A DNA stretch of 64,000 bases from Lyophyllum atratum (taxonomy: Eukaryota; Basidiomycota; Agaricomycetes; Agaricales; Lyophyllaceae): NCBI GenBank assembly GCA_014905825.1, contig JACGCN010000003.1, positions 1-64,000 of the forward strand, written 5' to 3'. Made by a program: the position numbers and the translations under genes. Below are positions 54,749 through 64,000 of this stretch, piece after piece; position 1 is the stretch's first letter; each line of letters begins with the position of its first letter. The notes under the pieces were generated by a model, which searched no databases, was not told where the DNA came from, and worked only from the letters and a program-made list of their open reading frames with translations.

Positions 54749-55952
54749 TAGAGGTGAGGTAGAAGATTCTGTGGGAGATGGAGGAGAGAACGCCTGAAGT
54801 GCACATTGTCCGGTACAACGAGGAACATAACCGAGCACGGAATGTGTGGCTGTGTTGCGTTATGCCTTGTTGTCGTCAACCCTCTACAACCATCAAAGAC
54901 ATTCGGCGCATAAATGTTTCTTACCAGCTACGGCATCTTCAGAACGCAATGCGCAGCGAATCATCGGAAGTAATGGATATTCCAGTTGAAAGCTCAGGAG
55001 GATAGTGCCCTGGTAAGCACGTTCAGGGCTTTCGCTGTATAGTATGTCCCGAGCCTTGACGCACGCCTTCTGGATTTCCTGCAGCAAAACGGGCACGAGA
55101 AATCAAGACGCCTTGGACCACCAATCGGCTAAGCTCCAACCCTAAAAGATCGGCGGACCCGGTGTCCAGTCGTCATGTCTCATCGCACAAGATCAGTAGC
55201 TAATCGTCGTTCCAATTCCTCGGATTCAAAGACCGGAGGGGTACAGGAAGTTGTCTGGAATATCTCAACCGATATGGCGGCGAACCCAGATCTCCTTTTT
55301 CTGTCACACTGGACTCATACTCGGTTCAGAGCCTAACCCTCTTACAGGGTGGCTCTCAGAACATGCACGAAATCCGCTTGGAGGGTCACGTTCACCGAAT
55401 TCTCTACGTACGTTTCCAAGCTCTCCAACCTAACACTTGTGTTGACAAAGCTTCTACCTCAGGGAGCCGTTTCCCACTTTGTGAACTATCTGCGGAGCCG
55501 TATTCGTTCCGATTCCGAGATACGAGCGGAGAGACAGTTTTGACGGGTTAGCTTCTAGTACACTGGCGGTGGATCGCTGTGGGCCAGAATGTTTCGCCAC
55601 CGCGCTCCACAGACTGCCGTGAAATCCCACCAGTATTGTCAACGCACCGCTTCTCATCTGTTCACACCCGCCATATCATCCTCATCCCAAAGCCTGATAA
55701 ACCAAACGCTCGCGTAGCCTCGATGTCGTCCCAGTCCGAGCTCGGGACACCAACATACAACCCCACAAGCATCCTTACACAGCCGACCAAGCGACTCCCT
55801 CAACCACACCCCAATCCCCATCATTCCCGTCCGTCACAATCCTCCCTCTAAGATACCGACGCCGCCGCTCCAAACCAAAGCAACAGGAACGAACATCTCA
55901 ATCACTTCGATCAGTGGGTCTCTAAAGACGCATTTTGACCGTCTGAGAAGCC
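54749..55952. other. No supported gene
   Basis: Spacer between the BTB gene and the DUF6534 array. Open frames are short, overlap on both strands and show no family features. Confidence 0.4.
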
Positions 55953-57443
55953 TCATCCCTCGGAGTGAAGTCCCAGCTCGGGCGACCTTGCTGTGATCGT
56001 CCTTTCGAAAGCAATACTTGGGTTCTCGATTTCCCACACCTCCTCGTCTGCAGGACAGTTCTTTCTGAAGAACGGAGCGCGGGAGTTGAGGGACACCAAC
56101 AAAGAGTTGGAATATATCTTCCCGCTAACAAGGATCCTGATACGGTGAGTACAGGAGTTGAGTAAGGGTCGTACTATACGAAACTTGAGAGCAGACGACG
56201 TACAGTAGGTGGACGTAGGGACTCTTTGGGGTGAGGCAGAGCACCAGCTCTATGATTGCTACACCACATGTTACGGCGCCCGTTTCTATTGCTATACGCA
56301 GAGCGCGATGTACCACGATATTGGTGAACCGAAATTCCTTGTGTCGTTTTATCCAGAGCTGCGGTTTTCTTGGTTCAATGACGGGTTTCTCCAGTATCAA
56401 TCGCGGTCTCTACCTGTTGTACCAGTGTGATAGTGATGAGAAGATCACAGACAATGCTCGTCGCCAACCATCCCTAGACATCTGAATGAACGGGTGTTGG
56501 CCACTTCTAATCGAATAAGATATATACCAAAAGAAGCCCGTGACTGGAAAGAGGAGCCTGCACCAGCTGCGGACAACTTACATGAGCGGAATACAACTCA
56601 GCCTCTTTGGCTCAACTCACCGCGATCCCGTAGGCGAAAGCCGTCACACAAGAGGCGAAGGCAAACTGAGTATATACACGCTGTCTATTTCAGGCGTGAA
56701 TGGGAAAGACGTGCGCTGAACTTACGAGGACAATTCCGGAAACGAGTGGAATGAACGTCCGTCTTTCCGCGCCCAGGACCCAGATGCGCCATGCGAAGAA
56801 GGATTGGACGAGCAGAGCCACTGTGCTCCATGCACCTTGAGTTCTCGATAGCTGATTGATCGCGAGGACTTACCGATTCCAGCCGTGGGCGACAGAGTTG
56901 TGATGCTCCAAGGTGCGTCGTGGACATGCTCCATATTTCCCCAGCCAACGATGAGGATATGCCTGAAAGATCTGACTTTAGCCCTCGTGGCCGGTCGGAC
57001 GTTCCGCAATCTGAAATTCCGAGCAACGCACCATACATATACAGTTGAAAAACAGGTCTGAACGATGTCAAGAGCAAAAACGACGTATACTGAAATGAAC
57101 TATAAGCCTATGCCGAGGGATATACAGAATCACCAGCCTAGAGTCTTGGTCACTAGCCTGTCGCTTGGAAACGCGATGCTGTAGAAATAGACCTGTACTG
57201 CCAGGACACCCATTAGGTTTATGAAACTGTGTTAGCAGTCGGGGACTCGTGGAATATCCGAGGAAGAACGAGCCATAGTTTAGCAGGTTCCCGATGAGCT
57301 TGGAAGTCGGTAATCAGCATGTGAGAGAACTCAGAACGCTACAAGGAATTGCACATACGAAAGGTCCGATACTAGTCCCTCGAAGAAGGTTGGGAAGTCA
57401 TCTCGCATTTGGTTACGCACACTCACAAGGTTATTGGGGCCAT
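55953..57443 (-). CDS. DUF6534 multi-pass membrane protein, paralog A, 12 exons
   Basis: Predicted seven-helix membrane protein of 290 residues. Exons (minus): 57427..57443, 57359..57371, 57270..57298, 57138..57226, 57032..57089, 56874..56962, 56726..56820, 56621..56665, 56528..56566, 56414..56473, 56204..56358 and 55953..56136; 873 nt. Exon 2 is a 13-nt microexon. The intron between exons 4 and 5 (57090..57137) starts GC instead of GT. The signature Lys-Ile-Tyr-Ser-Asn-Ser-Leu-Leu-x-Ser-Leu-Asn-Ser-Arg lies in the last exon, and Gly-Val-Leu-Ala-Val-Gln-Val-Tyr-Phe-Tyr in exon 4. Compared with B and C it has an insertion at the exon 3/4 junction and a shorter exon 9. Function unknown; a receptor or transporter role is speculation. 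Confidence 0.8.
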
Positions 57444-58118
57444 GGTTCGCGCGAACAGTTGACTAGGGCTGTTTAGGGAGAGAGACTGTCAGGAATTGCG
57501 CACGGGTCAAGCCTTATATCAGTGCCGGTATCGTAAGGCGCAGCACCGTGATAATAATAATGGAGGAATACACCGCATTCAGCTTTGACCACCCAGCCGC
57601 AGTAGTATTCCCTTTGAGTAGTTCGTTCGGGGCGATTGGCGGACAGTGGGCGGAGTTACACCTTGACAGAATCACGTATCTTCCGGACATCTCGTTGAAG
57701 AGGAAGGTCTTGTCCGCCCGGAATCCTTGGCGTGACCGTGGTACTCGCATGTAGGTCCAACGCGAGGGGAAGGCGCCAAATCCAGAAAGACGCCTGGCCC
57801 TCATCGTCGCTGCAGATTCATGAATTTGAGAGAAGAAATCGATTCTCATCACCGGTCCTGAGCATAGCCAGTCTGATATATATACTCGCGTTTGGCATGG
57901 CGAAACGTTGTTATCATTTGATGGGTGCAGAGTTGATTGTGGCGAGTGACTCGTTCAGATGCCTATCACCGACAACCACGAGACGTGAGTGGGAACGATG
58001 GGCCGAATAACGAGCTCAGCGTCTGTCGAATTCTTCAAGAATGCATGGTCTTTAGATGTGCAAGCGCAGTTTCCACCTCTCCACGTATACAGAAGGTCAC
58101 GAAGTGTCGATCTCCCGC
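57444..58118. other. Spacer between DUF6534 paralogs A and B
   Basis: Contains a 112-codon minus-strand open frame (57514-57852) with no family features. It may hold the promoter of paralog A. Confidence 0.35.
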
Positions 58119-58222
58119 TCAACGCCCTTCTGAATGTGATACTTCCGCCCTCCACCTCTTGTCCAGTAGATCGTCCCTTTCGAAAGAAAGCGAATTTGAA
58201 TGTATCTTGCCGCCGATGAGAC
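58119..58222 (-). pseudogene. Relic of a DUF6534 last exon
   Basis: Reads Gly-Gly-Lys-Ile-His-Ser-Asn-Ser-Leu, clearly the signature of the array's final exon, but the following Leu-Asn-Ser-Arg part is missing. Only a decayed tail (Asp-Asp-Leu-Leu-Asp) and a stop at 58119-58121 follow. No other exons were found, so a fourth copy was lost here. Confidence 0.6.
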
Positions 58223-58318
58223 GTACGATGGTGGACCGCGTGCATGAGAAAGTAGTGACCAAAAGTCCCATGTCGCGTTCCTATAGAGGGATAACAAACT
58301 CTGGATGCGTCCGAAGCC

Positions 58319-59808
58319 TCACACTTCTGAGCAAACCCCGGTATGTGTCATCGTCCTAGTAGTTGTTGTCCTTCGGAACGCGATACTAGCATGGTTGACC
58401 TCCCATACCTCCTCGTCGGCAGGGTCATCCTTTCTGAAGATCGGGGCGCGCGAGTTGAGCGACGCCAATAAGGAGTTCGAGTAAATCTTCCCGCTGATGA
58501 TAACGCTGACGGACGGGTGGAAGCGTTCGGTATCATGCGCTTGAAGCGAGAGGCAGAGTCGAGGTACTCACAGCATGTGAAGATACGAACTCTGTGGAGT
58601 AAGGAACAGCACGAGCTCCGCGATGGCGACACCGCACGTCAAGCCACCAGTCTCTATCGCCATCCGCACGCCACGGTGTACCACGTGGTTGACGAAGTGG
58701 AATGTTTTCTGCTTTTTCATCCAGAGCTGCGACAAGAGATGAGAGAAAGTGCAAGTAGAATGTTTAGTTGCATTACCTGAACAGAAAGCGTAACGGTGAT
58801 CATCAAATCGCAGACTATACTCGTCGCCAGCCATGCCTAAACACGGTAGCAAGGTTTTAGCTGGATTGGGTTGGAAGGGAGCACCGGATTCTTACCATGA
58901 GAGCGTTCGATTCGAACATACGGCTTGCATAAGGAGAAGTCGTCACCAACTGGCGGAATGAGACGTTGAGTGACGGTCAAGGAGCATGGAAGGTGTTATA
59001 CCGCGATCCCATAGCAAAACGACATCGCACACGAGGCTAGTGCTGTCTGAGCCGTCAGCGTTTCCGTGGTGATATGACCTAGAATCCCATACAACGAGAG
59101 TAGCACCGACGATCAGAACAAACGGCCAGCGCCGGGTACCCAGGATCCAAACGCGCCAGGCGAAGAAAGATTGAGCAATGAAAGCAACTTTCGTTGTCGA
59201 GTATCAGACGCGCTCTACGAGAGATGAATGAAACGCCCACCGGTTCCAGCCGTGGGTGGCAAGGTACTAATGCTCCAAGGTGCGTGCTCGATGCGTGCCA
59301 CGTCGCCCCAGCCGACAATGATAATGTCCCTGGATGCATAGCACTTAGCTACATGCATACACGCGATCCCAATGTATAAGAGGTTTGAAGCTACGTACCA
59401 GATGTACATGGTCGCGCAAGAGGTTTGGACGATGTCAAGGCCCATAATGACGCCCACTGGAGCAAGTTGAAATATCAGAACGCACGAAAGGCCAAGAAGT
59501 CGGTCACGAGCCTAGGGCCTTGTTCGCCAGCCTATCGTTTGGGAACGCGAGGGTGTAGAAGTAAACTTGCACTGCAAGTACGCCCATGAGGCCTGTCGAA
59601 TCGCGAGTTTAGCGTTCAGGGACTAGATCTCGAATTTCACGAACCGTAGTTCAGAAGGTTCCCTATCAGCTGCGAGTGCGGTGGAATGAGATGAGGTTTT
59701 CCGAGATATGTCCATGCACACTTACGAAGGGACCCATCCTGTGTTTTCATGGTTACTGCTAATATCCAGGAGGTAACATATATGGACGCACGAGTCTATT
59801 GGGGCCAT
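58319..59808 (-). CDS. DUF6534 multi-pass membrane protein, paralog B, 12 exons
   Basis: 292 residues from exons (minus): 59792..59808, 59726..59738, 59645..59669, 59512..59592, 59399..59456, 59241..59329, 59093..59187, 59002..59046, 58896..58949, 58777..58836, 58572..58726 and 58319..58505; 879 nt, all phases agree. Exon lengths 13, 25, 81, 58, 89, 95, 45, 54 and 60 equal those of paralog C. Helical segments include Leu-Ile-Gly-Asn-Leu-Leu-Asn-Tyr, Gly-Val-Leu-Ala-Val-Gln-Val-Tyr and Gly-Val-Ile-Met-Gly-Leu-Asp-Ile-Val. Signature: Ser-Gly-Lys-Ile-Tyr-Ser-Asn-Ser-Leu-Leu. The intron 59457..59511 begins GCTCGTG where paralog C has GTTCGTG, one T-to-C change, so it is a GC-AG intron. The C-terminal tail is hydrophilic, probably cytosolic. 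Confidence 0.85.
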
Positions 59809-60831
59809 GATACCGTTCGACAATGAAAAAGGCGCCGGCGCAGAGAAGGCTAGGGGAAGAAGGGGACACGGACTTCGATTGGCATCAGAACGAGCTCTAT
59901 ATCAATGGGTCGAAGGAAAACATCACTGAACTGTCAAGTAGCATTCATTCGCTTCGCCTTCAAGTCAAGCGGAATGCGATGTCACGTCTGCATTGTGATG
60001 ATTGATCCTGGCGCTTTCCATATTTCGGTGCTCAGGCATCTTCCCTTCATCCGGCGCATGTTCGTGAAGGCCTGTAAGAAGGGTTGATCTTAGACGGCAG
60101 GACGGACAGTTGAAAATGAAGCCTCACAAAGGGATAGCATTTGAAGATTGGCAGTGATCGCCACAAATGGTGCTAAGTATGTGTCGTGACTACCAGCGTT
60201 GCGACGAATCCATGTTGATGAGATTCGGTGAGGAGCTTCGGCTGGCCCGGGTCAAGTTGATACGGGTCAGAGCTGCCTGGCAACCCTAAAAACGGGGTGT
60301 GAGAAAGTCTTCGTAATCACAAACGCAATGACCTGCAATCCTCTTTCACCAATTCTGACTTCTCAGCCGTACTCAACTCGTGTAGCGTTCGGAAGGTGAG
60401 CTGGATACGCTTTCTGTCATGTAACCCATGCGGCATGAAAATGATACATCTTTTAGTGAGCAAGACTTGAAGAGATCAACCCCTTGGTAAGTTGAAGTCA
60501 AGTTGAAGTAACGCGTAACGTAAGTACCACCGGAAGAGTAGGGCGTATTAGCTCAGTCCTTTTAGTTTATGTCTTGGTACGTCCCTCCGATCCAGTCTAG
60601 CATCCGAGTTCTGCCTCCGACGCTGACATTCTGGGGCAGAAAAGTGATCGTAATGGGTAACTCTCGCCTGTCCATGGTGTTCCTTCCATGCTCGGCACAC
60701 TTGGATTTCATGCTCTTCCGGAATTCTGCAGAGATGGAAGGCAGCAGTCAGTGGTTCGACTCCTCCCTAATGTGCTATACACGATCAACACATTCTACGA
60801 GCGGGATCGACATATGAGAGGCAACGAGCCT
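59809..60831. other. Spacer between DUF6534 paralogs B and C, no supported gene
   Basis: Only short open frames without family features. Likely contains the promoter of paralog B. Confidence 0.35.
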
Positions 60832-62336
60832 TCAGTCTGATTCACCTATTCGTAACTCGACCTGCGTAGACCTTGCGGTCCAACTCCTACTAGATGAGAT
60901 ATGTTCTTCATATATTTGCCACGCATCCTTATCTGCAGGCTCATCCTTTCTTAGTATTGGCGCACGCGAGTTCAGAGACGCCAGAAGCGAGTTCGAATAT
61001 ACCTTCCCGCAAAGGATGATTCTGTCAAGACAGGGGCATGAGTACGACACCTCTCTCAAAAGATATAATACGCACAGCATGTTGAAGTAAGTGCTCCTTC
61101 CATACGACGCGAGCTCGGCTATCGCGATGCCACATGTTAGGGCGCCAGTTTCGATAGCCATCCGGATAGTGCGGTGCACGACCTCGTTAACGAATCGGAA
61201 ATGTTGGTTTCTTCGAAGATGTAGCTGCAATAACATGGATGAGCTGCCCGATGGGACCGATTTGATGCATTGAAGTTACCTGAATCACCAACGTAATTGT
61301 GATTAGCAGGTCGCAAACCATGCTGGTGGATAACCATGCCTAAAGCATCGTAGCAGAGGTCAAATAGTTCGAGGCAAATTCAGCTAGTCACTCACCACCA
61401 AGAATTTCGCTTGAAGGTGAGACGCGATGACGCTCAGTTCGAGATTCATCTAATGGAAGAAGGTTTTGTCAGCGAACGGACGGTAATTAAGGATGACGAG
61501 TACCGCGATGCCATAGCAGAGCGACATGATAAACGAAGCAAGGCCACTCTATTCGAGAATATGCATCACTCTCTGTCGTAGAAAGGTCACTCGGAATGAG
61601 CTCACCAGGCAGATTAAACTAACGATAGGAAGAGTGATCCGGTGATGCGCACCCAGGATCCAAACACGCCATGCGTAGTAACACTGGACGACGAATGCAA
61701 CTGCGATATGAAGATGTAAGAGCTATAACCCCTGGATCGTGACACTTTACTCACCTGATCCCGCCATGGGAGCGAGGGTAGTAACGCTCCAGGTTTGTTC
61801 CTGTACGTGGGCCATATCTCCCCAGCTAACGATAAGAACGTCCCTGCGTTGAAACATCAACGGCGCGGTACAACGATGCTCGGCATACTTTCCGAGGGGA
61901 ACAGATGCATACCATGAACAATGAGTGGAAAAACCGGTCTGAATGATATCCAGACCAAGAACCAGGCCCACTGAGTAAAACTTCAGTATCCGAGAATGTA
62001 CTAAACTCAAGGTTGAACACGAACCAAGGGCCTTTAGGGGCAGTCTATCGCTCTTGAATGCGAGGCTATAAAAGTACACCTGCACTACCAGGACCCCCAT
62101 GAAAGCTGTTCAAAACCGCCTTCAGCACCCACCGGGGCAACCTGACGGAATTGACATACCATAGTTCAACAGGTTTCCGATGAACTTGAACGTCGTGAGA
62201 CGGTGGGCATGCATTCACGGGTGAAGGCGCTCACAATGGGCCCCAGGCTGACTCACAGTGCTTAATGACAGCGGCCATCGCATGAGAGGAGAACTCACCT
62301 GGGTATTGCAAACGATGTTGGTACAAGCTCGGACAT
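60832..62336 (-). CDS. DUF6534 multi-pass membrane protein, paralog C, 12 exons
   Basis: 298 residues from exons (minus): 62299..62336, 62235..62247, 62160..62184, 62025..62105, 61913..61970, 61755..61843, 61606..61700, 61504..61548, 61396..61449, 61280..61339, 61076..61224 and 60832..61021; 897 nt. All introns here are GT-AG, including intron 4 (61971..62024). The start (Met-Ser-Glu-Leu-Val-Pro) leads into Leu-Gly-Pro-Ile through the 13-nt microexon, the usual family opening. The signature Gly-Lys-Val-Tyr-Ser-Asn-Ser-Leu-Leu-Ala-Ser-Leu-Asn-Ser-Arg is in the last exon. Seven hydrophobic segments are expected. The gene is the best-preserved reference for the array. Confidence 0.85.
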
Positions 62337-64000
62337 GTTGCATTCCTCGAGAGTGCAAGGAAGGGGCATTCGAGGGGAGAGAAGGGTCGCGAAGGGGGAT
62401 TAGAGATAAGGATGATTCTTATATCAGTAAGCCACATGAACCCGAACAAGGCGTGAAACTTTTCTCACATAGGCTCTGCATCAGCTGTGTACTATCAGTC
62501 GTCGGATTTTCTGATCATAGCGGAGCGCTGAAGCACTGAACAGTGATGCTGGTGACGCCAGATGCAAGCCGCAGGCGGCAGCATGTGATCACTTTCTCCG
62601 CGGTCCTTAGCATCCAATCGCCTGTAGTTTGGAGAACTCGCTGATACTATGCTGCGAGCCTAGCTAATCGTATCTCAGGCTCGAACCCTACTCGCAGAGG
62701 CCGGACTTTGGATCTGGCGGTCGTTTTCAAAACGTCAAAACATCCAGCCATCCCGCCCTACTTGGGTTCAACGGAAACGGATCACCGCCATCGGAGAACT
62801 TTAAGTGGTCCAGGTGAAGAGGTTAACCAGAAAGCTGACAAGGAAAGAACTAGGCCCTGATACAGAAAAGCGGGGCCGACAACGGCGATAAGTTGCGCGA
62901 CAGAATGATGTTGGGGGTTTTCTTGACGCTGCATTGGATGGATGGGGAGAGAACGAGCATAGATTAAGGGTGTCTTGGAGATGTTTTCTGCATTTCTGTG
63001 GTGTGTACGCGGCTCAGCTCGGAGAAAGCCTGTCTGCGTCTGGGCCAGCGAGTCGAGATTCATGGGGCGCCGGTGTGTCGAACAATGTGAAGGCGGCTTG
63101 AATGGGCAAAAAATCCGGATCCATAGAGTGCTCACATGGAACAGTCTTTGAAGCGATGAAGATGACATACCAGCCCGGGAGACCAGACGCGTCGAGGATG
63201 CCAAAGATGGAGTGTCGTCGACTTGTCCCTTGACGTGTTAAGACAAGTGCCTACCCCATGCACAGCCACTCGGCAGTGCCCGGCGCCCGCTATCTACATC
63301 TACGATCTAGTCTAATCTACACTCTAAACCATCTGGCTTGTTCGTGTACCAGACGCGCCGCATAATATGCCTTGTCCCGTTCTTGACTCGTTGTCATCTA
63401 CTTACAGTTCAAGGCCAAAAGTCGGATGCGTATCCTCAAGAACTTTTACCCGTCGAGATTACGAGCTCGACGCTGCACAACTTAGGGTGGCGAGGCAAAT
63501 GTGTGCCACCGTTAATCATCGCAAGAGGTTCTATTCATGAACACCATAAATTTTTCGATTCATCTGGAAACGAGTAGGCGACAGGGTGCTTTACTGTATT
63601 CGCCTCTTGTGAGAGGCTTGGGTGATGAGTGGTTGCGCGGCTTACAATAACTGTGGAGTAGCGGAACGGAGCGAAACGAACTCTTCACCTGGCAGACACA
63701 GCGAGAAGATCGTATGCAAGGGTCTATGGTGATCCTGTGAAGGAACCGGTGTCCTACGGGTAATCGAGCACGTCCCACATTTGGTGGATCCGGCGTACCA
63801 CAACCTATTGTACACCGAATGTGGAAGTGCGGAGCAAGTACTCGACTCGGACTGTTGAGGTCACCCGTTAACCGACATCGCTGTCTAAACCAGGCAGGGC
63901 GACGGATGGCCACCTGCGTCAAAGCGGAGATATAGTGAGGCGGTGGCACTGAGGGACAATGGAAAATGAGCGTACGCGATTGTGGTTGGACCATCACGTG
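62337..64000. other. No convincing gene; possible start of a short minus-strand gene near 63204
   Basis: A minus-strand frame at 62782-63204 opens Met-Ala-Ser-Ser-Thr-Arg-Leu-Val-Ser-Arg-Ala and meets a GTATGT donor, which could be exon 1 of a mitochondrial-targeted protein. I could not find a coherent continuation. The rest shows only short frames. Confidence 0.3.

Noticed and set aside
57514..57852. 112-codon minus-strand open frame as a gene
   Set aside because: No family features, no supporting splice structure, and it lies between tandem paralogs.

Overview
The window is nuclear DNA of a filamentous basidiomycete, most likely a mushroom-forming Agaricomycete. Genes are split by many introns of about 45-65 bp with GT-AG borders. 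Three tandem DUF6534 membrane-protein genes, a BT B/POZ protein, F-box proteins and a long Ser/Pro/Gly-rich protein are of types typical of mushroom genomes. A chromodomain-bearing Ty3/gypsy retrotransposon is present. Species cannot be named from the sequence. Exon maps were built by hand from splice sites and reading phase; every map given in full sums to a multiple of three.

Layout. 0-3 kb: 5' end of an unknown gene running off the left edge, then a PHD/zinc-finger gene with an in-frame stop. 3.2-7.3 kb: an F-box gene, a 402/230-bp tandem array and a broken F-box gene. 7.3-13 kb: a duplicated segment, an 11-exon gene for an unknown 572-residue protein, and a cluster of palindromic TCGTCG..CGACGA boxes. 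13-24.4 kb: a large unknown gene with one frameshift, a complete 15-exon SNF2-type helicase gene, a broken partial copy of that helicase, a long inverted repeat and a 274-bp tandem repeat. 24.5-39.7 kb: a gene for an unknown 882-residue protein, split by a 12.4-kb LTR retrotransposon with 466-bp LTRs and a 5-bp target duplication. 40-45 kb: gene-poor DNA with minisatellites, hairpins, a tRNA-like element and the 3' end of a second gypsy element. 45.9-54.8 kb: a two-exon gene for a 1314-residue low-complexity protein, tandem duplications, and a BTB/POZ gene. 56-62.3 kb: three tandem 12-exon DUF6534 genes plus a relic. The last 1.6 kb has no convincing gene.

The left 40 kb looks like an accessory, rapidly rearranging compartment: mushroom-restricted unknown families, a SNF2 helicase, broken copies, palindromes and a very young retrotransposon. 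The right side (45.9-62.3 kb) looks like ordinary chromosome. Most unusual points: the antisense insertion whose empty site rejoins an open frame; a 948-codon extra ORF in the retrotransposon that runs through its polypurine tract into the LTR; a 13-nt microexon kept in all three DUF6534 genes, with GC-AG versions of intron 4 in two of them; and the palindromic box cluster.
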